A model generated the notes under the pieces. The model made no database searches. It was not told the origin of the DNA and saw nothing but the letters and a program-made list of their open reading frames with translations. Made by a program: the position numbers and the translations under genes. Source: Fibrobacterota bacterium (GTDB taxonomy: Bacteria > Fibrobacterota > Fibrobacteria > UBA11236). Taken from it: DNA of 64,000 nt. Shown here piece after piece: positions 51,159-60,749 of this stretch (position 1 is the stretch's first letter; every line of letters starts with the position of its first letter). The stretch lies in NCBI GenBank assembly GCA_019509785.1, contig JAEKLQ010000024.1, forward strand, positions 124,001 through 188,000, read 5' to 3'.

Positions 51159-54140
51159 TCAACGCGCCAGCTTAAAACCGAAATCCGCCCGTCCCGGGCC
51201 TTCCAAGGAAGACAGCGACACCTTGGCCAGAGAGAATCCCAAGGGAATCTTCTCCCCATCCCAGCTGGCCGAGCCAAGCCCCGGATTGAAGCGGGCGCTT
51301 CGCGTCAGCAAGGTTTTTCCCGCCACCGAATAAATCTCCACCTTGACCTCGGTGCGACCCCATGCCGAGGGAATCGCATATGGCAGACGTAACGTTCCCG
51401 CTACCCCGATGGGCCGCCCCGCCCAGGCCCGCGTTTTCGCCGCCCCGGATTGGCCATTTCCGTTGATCCCCAAGGTGCCGCCGCCCAATTCCACTTCATA
51501 CCAGAGGGTGGTTCCGGGCAAATCCGCATAGAGCCGGTCCCCTTGCGAACGCAAAGGCAGGGCCGCGCGGCGGTTTCCGCGCGGGTCCAGCGGATAGAGG
51601 GCGAACTTCCCGGGTTCGCTGGGGGCGAAACTTATTTGGCCCGTCACCGGTTCGCAAATGGCCGTATCCCCGGGCAGGTCCCAGGTAGCCAGCGAGGTGG
51701 CGGAGGCGTTCCATGCCGTGGATCGGTTCTCGACCCGGCCGGAGGTGAGCAAAACCAAATGATGGCTGGCGCTGATGGGCAGGGAATCCAAGGCGATGAG
51801 ATGCACGGCGGCGAAGTCGCGGTTGGCGGTGGTTTTGATATTGCTGAGCGCGTAGGCGGGAAAGACCGGCTTCGCCGATCCCAGGTAACCGGTGATCCCC
51901 TGCCAGGACGGAGAGCTCACCTTAAAGAGGCCGTCGGCGCCATCCCAATCCAATTCGCCCGTGGAAGAGGTCACCTTGTCGGTGAATTGCGGCCAGGCCG
52001 CCGTAACCGTGGTGGCGGGAGCATGGAAATCGCGGTAGGCGATGGGATGGTGCATGGGATACAAAGGCGACATGCCGTCGGCGGTGTTGAGGACGTGGCT
52101 GTCCCCGAACTTCTTAGGCGACTTCAGGGTTTCGGAAAAGGTGAAATCGACGGGGGTGGGATCTTTGGCGGGTGCGATGTCCCCTTTCAGGAAAGCCTTG
52201 CCCAACAGCATCTGGGTCATGAGCACGGGATTGGTGCCGACCGTGAAGAAATCCCCTTGATAGGTTTGCTGGTAATGTAGGGAATAGTCGTTGTAGGCAT
52301 GCCAATAGGCGCCGTCCGCATCGAAGAATCCCAGGTAGCCGAAGAAGAAGGCGGGGGCTTCGCAGAGATAGGAGTTGGGGAAGGGATGGTTGTACTCGCT
52401 GACCACGAAGGGCTTGCCGGCCACACGGCTCAAGGCCATTTCCAGGATGGTGCCGGCGGCCGGGCTTTTGACCATGGGCTGATTGCGGATGGTGAAATCC
52501 GATGCCGACCAGCCGTGCGGAAAGTTGGGATGATCCCAGTAACTATGGGCATCCATATAGTCGGCGCGGGATTGGGACACGATGGAAGCGAGACCATAAT
52601 AATTGTTGGTGAAGGTGACGGGGACCTTGACGCCCAAGGTGTCCTTGAGAAAGGCGGTGAGGCCCGCGATATAGCGGCCCTCCACATCGTAGTAGAACTC
52701 GGCTTGATCGGAGACGCGGGCATCGGTAAAGCCGCCCACATCCGTCTTCTCTAAGCGCTTGACCTGAGTGGACAACGATTCGCCCGCCAATAGGCCGTCC
52801 CCTTGGTATTCCCGCATTTCCACCGAGTCCACCCAATAGGTGACGTTGGCGGCATAGCTCAAATCGAAATTGAAACGCAAGCTGTCCTTAAGCGTTTCCG
52901 TGGCGCTGAAGAAAACGCGATAGGCCTTCCAGCCCGTATCGGCTTGCAGCACCTTGTTCCCGTACCAGGTCCACACCGACTCCTTCAGGAATTCGACGGC
53001 GAAGGTGGCCGGCGCGGAAGCGCGCAGGTGGAAGGTGAGCGCGTAGCTTTTGCCTTTGGCGACCGTCAGCCCCAGGCAGGCGAGCTGCACCATATACGGG
53101 TCCTTCCCCGCGCTAAGGACCTCCACGCGGGCGGAGCGCTTTCCGGATACGGAGACGGTGGAATCGACATCGCTCCGCATGTCGGCCCCATCGGCCTTAC
53201 TGGCCCAAGCGAACCAGCCGGAAAGACCGGTTTCGAAGGACGGATTGCTGACCAGGTTGGCGGCGGAGTCGGCGCTCCCGTTCCCCGCGCCGGACCAAGC
53301 CCGGCCCAATGCGGAGTCGGTCGCGTACCTGGTCTTCAGCCAGTCCCGCCACAGCGAATCCAGGTAGGTTCCGTAATAGGGATCCATGGAGCCCGCGGCG
53401 CCCGGCTTGAATTGGTCCGCTCCCCAGGAAAGCCAGCCCAGGAACAGGGAATTTTCGTTGGTGAGTTCGGTGAAGGCGATGAAGGGATCCGCCTTGTAAG
53501 CCAAGCCCGTATACGGGTTCACGTGGTTGAACAGGGTGCGGGCATAGTCCTTTTGCAAGGCGATGAGGCGGGGATGGAATATCGTCGCGAACTTGCTCTG
53601 CGCATTGGTAATGGGCGCGGGAAGGCTATCGCCAGGGGCGAAGACGCGGCCCACGTGCAGTCCCAAGTCGACGTAGATGCCGCGTTGCTTAAGGCAGTTG
53701 AAGAAGAAGTCCATCTTATCCCACCGATCCGGATCGATGTCGCGCGTATTGACGGTCCCATGGCTGAAGAGGCCATAGCCGTCCACCACGTCGAGCAGGT
53801 GGATGCGCAGGATGTTGACGCCGAACCGGGCGAGGCGCGCGGCGACGGCGGGGGCATCCTGATGGGAGGGGAAATTGGCCTGCGCCACGCTGACGAATCC
53901 GGTGAAGCGGGCCCGCTCGCCGTTGTCGTGGAATTTGAAGTGGCCCCCGGCTATGTCCAGAAAGCCGTACTTGCCTGCGGGCGCATCCAGATTGGCGGAA
54001 AGATCAGTGACGTTCTTGCTGGAGTCGTCCCAGGGCATGTAGAACGGGAACCAGCCGGCATGGTCGGAAGTCTGGCCGGAAAGCCGTGCGGCAAATATCA
54101 GAACGAGGAAAAAGTACGGGCGGATCGGGCTAAACCGCAT
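51159..54140 (-). CDS. Secreted GH clan-A glycoside hydrolase with an inserted CBM and a sorting-like tail
   Basis: The 993-residue product has a signal peptide (FFLVLIFAARLSG). The catalytic barrel begins around residue 25. The acid/base is probably Glu 229 in FTELTNEN and the nucleophile Glu 582 in VVSEYNHPFP, the usual clan-A order after beta-4 and beta-7. Between them, residues about 295-443 are a CBM4/9-like beta-sandwich (NLVSNPSFETGLSGW, SGKRSARVEV, VDSVEMREY) inserted into the barrel. The C-terminal ~75 residues form a small beta domain (LRLPYAIPSAWGRTEVKVEIYS, FGFKLAR) that resembles a type IX sorting domain. It probably degrades plant polysaccharide outside the cell. Members of GH5-like families are the best guess; I cannot name one. 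Confidence 0.8.
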   Translation of the reverse strand: MRFSPIRPYFFLVLIFAARLSGQTSDHAGWFPFYMPWDDSSKNVTDLSANLDAPAGKYGFLDIAGGHFKFHDNGERARFTGFVSVAQANFPSHQDAPAVAARLARFGVNILRIHLLDVVDGYGLFSHGTVNTRDIDPDRWDKMDFFFNCLKQRGIYVDLGLHVGRVFAPGDSLPAPITNAQSKFATIFHPRLIALQKDYARTLFNHVNPYTGLAYKADPFIAFTELTNENSLFLGWLSWGADQFKPGAAGSMDPYYGTYLDSLWRDWLKTRYATDSALGRAWSGAGNGSADSAANLVSNPSFETGLSGWFAWASKADGADMRSDVDSTVSVSGKRSARVEVLSAGKDPYMVQLACLGLTVAKGKSYALTFHLRASAPATFAVEFLKESVWTWYGNKVLQADTGWKAYRVFFSATETLKDSLRFNFDLSYAANVTYWVDSVEMREYQGDGLLAGESLSTQVKRLEKTDVGGFTDARVSDQAEFYYDVEGRYIAGLTAFLKDTLGVKVPVTFTNNYYGLASIVSQSRADYMDAHSYWDHPNFPHGWSASDFTIRNQPMVKSPAAGTILEMALSRVAGKPFVVSEYNHPFPNSYLCEAPAFFFGYLGFFDADGAYWHAYNDYSLHYQQTYQGDFFTVGTNPVLMTQMLLGKAFLKGDIAPAKDPTPVDFTFSETLKSPKKFGDSHVLNTADGMSPLYPMHHPIAYRDFHAPATTVTAAWPQFTDKVTSSTGELDWDGADGLFKVSSPSWQGITGYLGSAKPVFPAYALSNIKTTANRDFAAVHLIALDSLPISASHHLVLLTSGRVENRSTAWNASATSLATWDLPGDTAICEPVTGQISFAPSEPGKFALYPLDPRGNRRAALPLRSQGDRLYADLPGTTLWYEVELGGGTLGINGNGQSGAAKTRAWAGRPIGVAGTLRLPYAIPSAWGRTEVKVEIYSVAGKTLLTRSARFNPGLGSASWDGEKIPLGFSLAKVSLSSLEGPGRADFGFKLAR

Positions 54141-54237
54141 TAAGCCTCCGACGCTTTATACGCATGATGCTTTGTGGTGTTTGATCGCAAAGGCGTTTGA
54201 AACGGCATCCATGAAACGGCCGGAGCTCCGGGCAAAT

Positions 54238-54262
54238 GCGGGGGCGAGTCCTCGGCCCCCGC
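54238..54262 (-). terminator. GC-rich hairpin between the GLUG lipoprotein and GH genes
   Basis: An 8-bp perfect stem GCGGGGGC/GCCCCCGC with a 9-nt loop lies about 100 bp past the minus-strand GLUG gene. A perfect 10-bp palindrome CGGAGCTCCG is nearby at 54221-54230. No T-run follows, so it may be only a pause or a Rho-dependent end. Confidence 0.35.
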
Positions 54263-54364
54263 CGCGCGAGGGGGACGCCGCCGCCCCCGGTATCGAGACC
54301 CGCTGGATGCGGATGCTCGAACCCGGAAAATCGCGTAACGGATTATTCCGAGGTGAACGCGGGC

Positions 54365-55735
54365 TTACTGCAGGACCTGGACCCCGGGATTGGGAATGTT
54401 CACCAGGGTGTTGTATTGGTTACTCGCGTTCGTTTTCCACACCAGCGGATCGCCGCTGCAGGTTCCGAAAAACCAATCGCCATCGCTGCCCGAGTTCAGC
54501 TTACATGGCATGTAACCGTCCTCATCGATCATTTTCTGGGTGACCAGCATTCCGATGGTGTAGGGCCAGAGCAGCTTGTTCGGCGCGGGGTGGGGCGATT
54601 GAAGATCCGAGGTCGTCATGCCCGCGTTGCAGAAGGTGTCGCTGGTCGGGAGCGCGGTGCCGCCATCCACGGTCTTGTTGTAGAAAACCGCGCAACGGCC
54701 TACGAAATTCCCGGAAAGCGAACCGATCGCGCCCGCGCGGGCCGGCCCGCTGGTAGAGGCGACGTCGCCGATATAGACGCCTTTGTGGAACTCGGTGGGT
54801 AGGTAACTCGGGTCGTCGTTGACCACGCGGCCTACGATGCCCCCGGGCCAGCCGCGGCCCTTGACCGGGCCTACCGCGTAGATATTCTTGATCACCGTGC
54901 CTTGGGCCAGCCCGACGACGCCGCCGGTGGGCACATTGGAGTTGTTGTAAGAGGGGTCCGGCGGGGTGGCGTTCACGTTCACGTTGGTGTAGACCTCGGT
55001 TATGGTCACCCTCGGTTCCGTGCCTGTCGTTCCGTAACCGTTGGCTTCTCCGACGAAGCCGCCCATGGACAGGGCTACGCCGTTGATGCTCCCGGTCGCA
55101 TAGCATTTGCGGATTTCGGACGAGGTCCCGGCGACGCCAACGGCCATTCCCAAACCGTACCCCGAGCTGAAGGTGCTGGTGGACCCGGAAACCGTCCCCC
55201 CGTCAATGTAGCTGTCGGTCAACAAGGTATTGATCATGGACCCGACGATGGCTCCCGTCTGCGCTTCGCCCGCGACGTTGACATTGGTCAGGTGGATCTT
55301 CCTCAGGATGGCGCCGTTCGCGATTCCGAACAGGCCCCGGTAATAGCCCGAATTGCCCGAATAATTCACGGTGCGGAAATTTTTGATGGCGAACCCGTTG
55401 CCATCGAAGGTCCCGCTGAAATAATCGAAGGGCCCTCCGATCGGGGTGAATCCCGCATCGCTGGAGGTCATGGTGATATCCTTGATCAACCGGTAATTCC
55501 CGGTCAGGGACATGGCGCGGAGCTGGGCCAGGGTGCTGATATCCGTCGGGGTGGCGATCGTCGATCCCCGCGCCGCGACAGCGACCTGGGCATGGTCGGA
55601 TCGGGTTTCCGCGCCACCGGTCACTTCAGTACAAGATGTGCCCATGAGCGCGGCGGTCGCCAGGATCCCGGTCGGTACCGTAACGCTCCAAATCTTTTCC
55701 CATGCGCCTTTGGCTTTTCCCTTGCTATTCGGCAT
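54365..55735 (-). CDS. GLUG-repeat (beta-helix-like) lipoprotein
   Basis: The 456-residue product begins at an ATG with AGGAG upstream. The signal ends LMGTSCTE, with Cys 35 a candidate for lipidation. The mature region has repeated short beta strands of the GLUG type: FSGTFDGNGFAIKNFRTVNYSG, RGLFGIANGAILRKIHLTNVNVAG, GAIVGSMINTLLTDSYIDGG, GGFVGEANG, GGVVGLAQGTVIKNIYAVGPVKG and AGAIGSLSGNFVGRCAVFYNKTVDGG. GLUG repeats build surface beta-helices as seen in adhesins and IgA-peptidase-like proteins. No catalytic motif is present. It is transcribed on the minus strand ahead of the glycoside hydrolase with about 220 bp between. Confidence 0.82.
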   Translation of the reverse strand: MPNSKGKAKGAWEKIWSVTVPTGILATAALMGTSCTEVTGGAETRSDHAQVAVAARGSTIATPTDISTLAQLRAMSLTGNYRLIKDITMTSSDAGFTPIGGPFDYFSGTFDGNGFAIKNFRTVNYSGNSGYYRGLFGIANGAILRKIHLTNVNVAGEAQTGAIVGSMINTLLTDSYIDGGTVSGSTSTFSSGYGLGMAVGVAGTSSEIRKCYATGSINGVALSMGGFVGEANGYGTTGTEPRVTITEVYTNVNVNATPPDPSYNNSNVPTGGVVGLAQGTVIKNIYAVGPVKGRGWPGGIVGRVVNDDPSYLPTEFHKGVYIGDVASTSGPARAGAIGSLSGNFVGRCAVFYNKTVDGGTALPTSDTFCNAGMTTSDLQSPHPAPNKLLWPYTIGMLVTQKMIDEDGYMPCKLNSGSDGDWFFGTCSGDPLVWKTNASNQYNTLVNIPNPGVQVLQ

Positions 55736-55954
55736 CGTCGCTCCTCGCTGTGGATGGATTAGAAGGTCGCGATCGAAGGGACCGGCCTACCAGAACCATT
55801 GGACGCGGGTCTGGAAGGGATTGTGTCTTTTAATATGAAGGGCTCTCGACGAGGTCGCGATCAGCAGAATTCCTTACGAACCAAGGAGGCCGCTCCCTCG
55901 GTTCTTTCGGTCACTTGCGCACGAGCGGGGCCTTTGGTCCGTGCCCTATCGCGG

Positions 55955-57634
55955 CTACTTACGGACCAATGGCTTATACTTGATCCGATGCGGCGTCTCC
56001 GCATCGATCCCCAAGCGCTTCTTCCGGCTCTCCTCATAGCTCGCGTAATTCCCTTCGTACCACACCACCTGGCTATCGCCTTCGAAGGCCAGCATATGCG
56101 TCGCGATGCGATCAAGGAACCAGCGATCATGCGAGATCACCACCACGCAACCGGAGAAATTCAGGATGCCCTGCTCCAGCGCCTGCAAGGTTTCCACGTC
56201 CAAATCGTTGGTCGGCTCATCGAGCAGGATCACGTTGCCTTGCGACAAAAGCAACTTGGCCAGATGCACGCGGTTGCGCTGCCCGCCCGATAGGGTTTTC
56301 ACTTGCTGTTGTTGGTCGCTGCCGCTGAAGTTGAACTTGCCCACGTAGGCGCGCGCGTTAATTTCCAGCCCGCCCACCTTGATGGTGTCCACGTCGCCGG
56401 TGATTTCCTTGAACACCGTGTTCTCGCCGTTCAACGAATCGCGGCTCTGATCCACGTAGGACAGCTTCACCGACTCACCGACCGAGAGCTTGCCCGCATC
56501 GGGCTTTTCCTGACCGGTAATCATCCGGAAGAGGGTGGTCTTGCCCGCGCCGTTGGGCCCGATGATGCCCACGATGCCGGCCTTGGGAAGATCGAAGACG
56601 AGGTTTTCGAATAAAAGCTTGTCGCCATAAGCCTTGGTCAGTCCCTCGGCCTTGATCACGTTGTCGCCCAGGCGCGGGCCGTTGGGGATGGCGATGCTGG
56701 TGCTGCCCAGCTTCTCCGGGGCGGTCATCTCTTGCAGCTTCTCGTAGGCGGCGAGACGCGCCTTGCCCTTGGCCTGGCGGGCCTTCGCGCTCGTCCGGAC
56801 CCACTCCAATTCCTGCTTGAGCTGCTTCTGCCGGCGGCTTTCCTCTTTCTCTTCCTGCCCCATGCGCTGGGTCTTCTGATCCAGCCAGCTCGAATAATTG
56901 CCTTCCCAGGGGATCCCGCGGCCGCGATCCAGTTCCAGGATCCAGCCCACCACGGTGTCCAGGAAATAGCGATCATGCGTCACCAGGATCACGGAGCCGG
57001 CGTATTCCTTAAGATGCCGTTCCAGCCAGGCCACCGATTCGGCGTCCAGATGATTGGTAGGCTCATCGAGCAGGAGCAGGTCGGGCTTCTCCAAAAGCAG
57101 CCGGCACAGGGCCACGCGGCGCTTTTCGCCTCCGGAGAGGTTCTTCACGCTGGCGTCCGGGGGCGGCAGGCGCAGGGCGTCCATGGCGATCTCCAGGAGG
57201 CGATCCAGATTCCAGCCGTCCACGGCGTCGATCTTGTCTTGCAGCTTGGCTTGCTTCTCCATCAGCTTGTTCATCTCGTCGTCGCCCATGGGCTCGGCGA
57301 ACTTCAGCGAGAGGGCGTTGAACTCGTCCATCAGGTTCTTCACGTCCTTCACCGCCAACTCGACATTGCCCTTCACGTCCAAGGTCTCGTCCAGCTTGGG
57401 CTCCTGGGGCAGATAGCCCACGGTGCGGCCGCTTTCCAGCCAGGCTTCCCCCTGGTAATCCTTGTCGATGCCGGCCATGATGCGCATCAGGGTGGATTTG
57501 CCCGAGCCGTTGTAGCCAATGATGCCGATCTTGGCCCCGTAATAGAAGGAAAGGGAGATTTGCTTCAAGACTTCCTTTTGGGGGGGATAGGTCTTGTTCA
57601 GGCGGTGCATGTAGTAGACGAACTTCTCAGCCAT
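55955..57634 (-). CDS. ettA: Energy-dependent translational throttle protein (ABC-F ATPase)
   Basis: The 559-residue product has the EttA length and pattern. Each half is an ABC ATPase: Walker A GYNGSGKS and GPNGAGKT, signatures LSGGEKRRVALC and LSGGQRNRVHLA, Walker B LLLLDEPTNHLD and VILLDEPTNDLD. The N-terminal MAEKFVYYMHRLNKTYPPQKEVL is diagnostic for EttA, as is the linker rich in charged residues (QRMGQEEKEESRRQKQLKQ). EttA binds the ribosomal E site and gates the first peptide bond according to ATP level. There are no membrane segments, so it is not a transporter. A 57-bp upstream stretch and a divergent promoter region follow. Confidence 0.97.
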   Translation of the reverse strand: MAEKFVYYMHRLNKTYPPQKEVLKQISLSFYYGAKIGIIGYNGSGKSTLMRIMAGIDKDYQGEAWLESGRTVGYLPQEPKLDETLDVKGNVELAVKDVKNLMDEFNALSLKFAEPMGDDEMNKLMEKQAKLQDKIDAVDGWNLDRLLEIAMDALRLPPPDASVKNLSGGEKRRVALCRLLLEKPDLLLLDEPTNHLDAESVAWLERHLKEYAGSVILVTHDRYFLDTVVGWILELDRGRGIPWEGNYSSWLDQKTQRMGQEEKEESRRQKQLKQELEWVRTSAKARQAKGKARLAAYEKLQEMTAPEKLGSTSIAIPNGPRLGDNVIKAEGLTKAYGDKLLFENLVFDLPKAGIVGIIGPNGAGKTTLFRMITGQEKPDAGKLSVGESVKLSYVDQSRDSLNGENTVFKEITGDVDTIKVGGLEINARAYVGKFNFSGSDQQQQVKTLSGGQRNRVHLAKLLLSQGNVILLDEPTNDLDVETLQALEQGILNFSGCVVVISHDRWFLDRIATHMLAFEGDSQVVWYEGNYASYEESRKKRLGIDAETPHRIKYKPLVRK

Positions 57635-57760
57635 GGAATGTCCTCTTAAGGATAGGAGAGGGGTAGGAGAGCGATAAGGTAGCTATCGGGGCGAGGAGAA
57701 GCCCAAAAAACGCCGATTTGGCCGATTCGGATTGGCGACGGAGGAATTGCTCTCATTTTC

Positions 57761-57845
57761 TACACTACACTTATTCCGTTTTAATCATAAAATCGCTTTG
57801 ATTTGTCCTAAGTCTAGGCTATAATTCCTTATCAGTACACTACAC
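57761..57845 (+). repeat. TACACTACAC direct repeat flanking a promoter
   Basis: Identical 10-mers TACACTACAC occur at 57761-57770 and 57836-57845, with starts 75 bp apart. The promoter of the five-paralogue operon lies between them. They could be regulator sites; the distance is close to seven helical turns. Confidence 0.4.
57798..57825 (+). promoter_or_regulatory. Promoter of the five-paralogue secreted operon
   Basis: TTGATT (57798-57803) is followed after 16 nt by TATAAT (57820-57825), a full consensus -10. It lies in an AT-rich stretch upstream of the first paralogue; start 57884 is about 52 nt past the expected transcription start. The sequence fits a housekeeping-type sigma factor. Confidence 0.7.
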
Positions 57846-57883
57846 CGGCTGGCCAGTTCGGCTGAGCTTGGAGGAGGCCCCAA

Positions 57884-59290
57884 ATGCATGCGCGCGCCGC
57901 TCTCATACCCTCGTTCTTGGCCCTGGGTCTCACTGCCGTTCTGGCTTCGGCACAGACGCTTACGACCTTATCCGTCACGCCCAATCCCGCGCCGGCGGGC
58001 AAGTCCTTCATCCTCTACCTGCAAGGCGTTACCCCGGCCGATTGCCATACCACCTTCGCACGCGAGACCGTGACGGTGATCGGGACGCGCATCAACCTGC
58101 GCTACACCACCCAAACCCTGGTGTACGCGACCAATCCCCCTCCCCTCGGAACCTGCCCATTGCCCGTGGACACTACGGCAGGAGGGACCTCGGTCGTTCC
58201 CATCCCCATCGTCGCCACCGTCCCGACCTTCACCATGCCTGTCCTGGCCGCGGGGAAATACGAAGTGTGGGCCTCTAACGTGCCGGCGTGCCTTCTCTCT
58301 CAGCCTTCGTGCCTGATAGCGGAGCCCGCTCCCGTCAGCGCGGGCACCCTCGATGTACAAGCCTCCACGGAACCCGCCTATACCTTCACTCCCACGTTCG
58401 CTCCCGCGGGCCAAGGTTTCGGTTTGCATCTGTTGAGCTACGGCTTCACATGCGCCACCACCTACCAGAACCTTGCGGTAAACGTGATCGACAAGGTGAT
58501 TACCCTGTCCTTTTCCACCACCGAGCCGACGGGGGTAGCCTGCCCGGCCGTATACATGCCCTACGGTCCCACTTTCACTATTCCCGCGCTGGCGGCCGGA
58601 ACCTACCAGGTCCGCGTCAATGTCAATGCGAAGAACGCGGAGGCAGCCGCCGGCACTCTGCAGATCACGGGAACGGTCGCGCGCAAGGGCTGGTATCTGA
58701 AAGAGAAAACCGCGCTGTCGGATGCGCCTTTCCAAATGCAGTTGCTCAAGGACAGCCTGGCGGCCTGCACCAATTTCTCCAATTTGAGCACGGTGGTCTA
58801 CGCTTCCGGCATCACCGCCTCCTTCTTGGTGCAAACCGGGAAGTGCGCCCTGATTTCGCAGGAACCCATCGGGCCGCTCTTCAGCATGCCGGCCCTGCAA
58901 CCGGGCATTTATCCGGTCCACGCCAACGAATTGCTGCCCTGCGAGGTGTCACAACCCGTGTGCGTCCTCGAAAAGGTGATGCCTATGGCGAGCGACACCC
59001 TCGTGGTGACCAAAAGCCTGGCGGTGCGGATGTCCGTCTTGCGCGCGGGCGCGCCCAAGGTGGATGTGCTCGGGAATACGGCCTTCTTCGCCCTGCCGGA
59101 AGGCGATGCCGGGATTTGGCGCGCCGAACTGATGACCTTGGACGGGCGCCTGCTGGCGGGGAAATCCCTGTCGGGAGCGACGGGAGACCGCGTGTCCGTG
59201 CCGGTGGACCGGGCGCGCGCCAACGCGGTGAGCCTGTTACGGCTGACCTCGCCCGCGGGGACGCAACGCTTCCTACCCATAGTACGATAA
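57884..59290 (+). CDS. Secreted three-module repeat protein, paralogue A of the tandem array
   Basis: The 468-residue product starts at an ATG preceded by GGAGGAGG and has a signal peptide (LIPSFLALGLTAVLASAQ). The mature part has three modules of about 110-120 residues. Each carries a Cys near its start (DCHTTF, FTCATTYQNL, AACTNFSNL) and ends with a signature of the form F-x-x-P-x-L-x-x-G-x-Y-x-V: FTMPVLAAGKYEVWAS, FTIPALAAGTYQVRVN and FSMPALQPGIYPVHAN. The last ~90 residues are a different beta domain ending GTQRFLPIVR, with WRAELMTLDGRLLAGKSL, which resembles a C-terminal sorting domain. Functions are unknown. It is the first and strongest-expressed-looking member, behind the promoter. 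Confidence 0.8.
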   Translation: MHARAALIPSFLALGLTAVLASAQTLTTLSVTPNPAPAGKSFILYLQGVTPADCHTTFARETVTVIGTRINLRYTTQTLVYATNPPPLGTCPLPVDTTAGGTSVVPIPIVATVPTFTMPVLAAGKYEVWASNVPACLLSQPSCLIAEPAPVSAGTLDVQASTEPAYTFTPTFAPAGQGFGLHLLSYGFTCATTYQNLAVNVIDKVITLSFSTTEPTGVACPAVYMPYGPTFTIPALAAGTYQVRVNVNAKNAEAAAGTLQITGTVARKGWYLKEKTALSDAPFQMQLLKDSLAACTNFSNLSTVVYASGITASFLVQTGKCALISQEPIGPLFSMPALQPGIYPVHANELLPCEVSQPVCVLEKVMPMASDTLVVTKSLAVRMSVLRAGAPKVDVLGNTAFFALPEGDAGIWRAELMTLDGRLLAGKSLSGATGDRVSVPVDRARANAVSLLRLTSPAGTQRFLPIVR

Positions 59291-59350
59291 GGGATGCGGA
59301 TCAATGAGCTACCGGAAAGCATCGAAAGAAAACCTGCCAGGAGGAACGCC

Positions 59351-60739
59351 ATGATCGCCCTTACCCTGACCCGACCCGTCTTACTCGCTCTCGGCCTGGC
59401 CGCCGCGCTCGGCGCGCAAACGACCCCGGTCCTGTCGGTGACTCCCAATCCGGCCCCGGCCAATAAGGCTTTCCAATTGCTTCTGCAGGGCGTCGCCGCC
59501 AATTGCAATACGACTTTCACCCGCGAGTCGGTGACGGTGAGCGACGCCCGCATCGATCTGCGCTATACGGCCTTCTCTTCCGGGATCGTGATGGACCCGG
59601 CCTCGGGGAACGTCGTTTGCCCTATGGCCGCCACGGGACCCAGCGCCGCGAGCCTGCTGGCATCCATGCCCGTATTCGCCATGCCCGCGCTCAAGGCGGG
59701 GAAATACCAGGTCTGGGCCACCTCCATGCCGGAATGCCTTTACTCCGAACCCTCGTGCAAGATCGCCGTGCGCCCCGATAGCGTGGGAATCCTGGTGGTC
59801 CAAGGCGACGTGCCCATGAGCTACATGCTCAACCCTTCCGCGACGCCGGAGGGCCAGGCCTTCGCCTTGCAACTCCTGAGCTACGGTTTCACCTGCGCCA
59901 CCGCGTTCGACAGGCTCTCGGCGGTCGTCTCCGACGGTGTCATCACCCTTTCGTTCAGCGATCAGGAGCTGCCCAAGGGCTGCATGGATGCGTACAATCC
60001 CTACGGTCCCACCTTCCAGATGCCGGCCTTGAAAGCGGGATCCTACAAGGTTAGGGTCAATCGCCTGCAACTGAATGCCGTGGTGGACGCGGGGATATTG
60101 CTGGTCACGGGCGCGACGGCGCATACGGATTGGTATTTGAAGGAGCACTCGGTGGCGCCGGACAAGGCATTCAGCATGCAGCTCTTGCGCGACGACATCG
60201 GCAATTGCCAGACCTCCTTCTCCAATGAAAGCGTATCCGTCCTCTCCGGCAGCATCTATGCCTCCTTCGTGCTGGAAAGCCATCCGGATCGCGTCTGCGT
60301 CATGGACCTGCGGCCCTTCGGCCCTTCCTTTTCGGTGCCGGCCCTGAAGGCGGGCATTTATCCGGTCCTTCCCGAACAACTCGCGCTCTGCCAGGTGACC
60401 CAACCCATGTGCCTCCTCCCGGTCAAGGCGCCGGTGGCGACGGATACTTTGGTCGTGACCAAGACCGCCGCCCTCTTGCTTTCCGAATTGCGGTCCCGAG
60501 GCCCCAAGGTGGAACTGCGCGGCCAGACGGCCTTCTTTACCTTGCCGGCCGGAAGTGCCGGGAGCTGGCGCGCCGTCTTGACTACTTTAGATGGCCGGAT
60601 CTTGGCCGCTGCCCGCATCGCGGGTTCGCCGGGGGACCGGGTGTCCATTCCGGTTTCCCGGGCCCCGGCCCATTCCCTGAGCTTGCTGCGCTTGATCTCT
60701 CCGGACGGCGGGCAGAATCTGTTGCCCATTTTACGGTGA
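59351..60739 (+). CDS. Secreted three-module repeat protein, paralogue B
   Basis: The product is 462 residues from ATG 59351, chosen because AGGAGG precedes it at 6-7 nt; the open frame to 59294 has no such site. It has a signal peptide (TRPVLLALGLAAALGAQ). Three modules are present, each with the Cys and the F..P.L..G.Y.V end: FAMPALKAGKYQVWAT, FQMPALKAGSYKVRVN and FSVPALKAGIYPVLPE. The final beta domain reads SWRAVLTTLDGRILAAARI and ends GGQNLLPILR. The third module (HSVAPDKAFSMQLLRDDIGNCQ) is close to that of paralogue C (HSVASGRPFTLQLLRDDIGNCQ), so these two come from a recent duplication. It lies 60 bp after A. Confidence 0.78.
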   Translation: MIALTLTRPVLLALGLAAALGAQTTPVLSVTPNPAPANKAFQLLLQGVAANCNTTFTRESVTVSDARIDLRYTAFSSGIVMDPASGNVVCPMAATGPSAASLLASMPVFAMPALKAGKYQVWATSMPECLYSEPSCKIAVRPDSVGILVVQGDVPMSYMLNPSATPEGQAFALQLLSYGFTCATAFDRLSAVVSDGVITLSFSDQELPKGCMDAYNPYGPTFQMPALKAGSYKVRVNRLQLNAVVDAGILLVTGATAHTDWYLKEHSVAPDKAFSMQLLRDDIGNCQTSFSNESVSVLSGSIYASFVLESHPDRVCVMDLRPFGPSFSVPALKAGIYPVLPEQLALCQVTQPMCLLPVKAPVATDTLVVTKTAALLLSELRSRGPKVELRGQTAFFTLPAGSAGSWRAVLTTLDGRILAAARIAGSPGDRVSIPVSRAPAHSLSLLRLISPDGGQNLLPILR

Positions 60740-60749
60740 GGAGGACGCC

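Noticed and set aside
55925-55970. TTGGTCCGT/ACGGACCAA inverted repeat as an ettA terminator
   Set aside because: One arm covers the last codons and stop of ettA and the loop is about 18 nt. There is no T-run. It is more likely chance.
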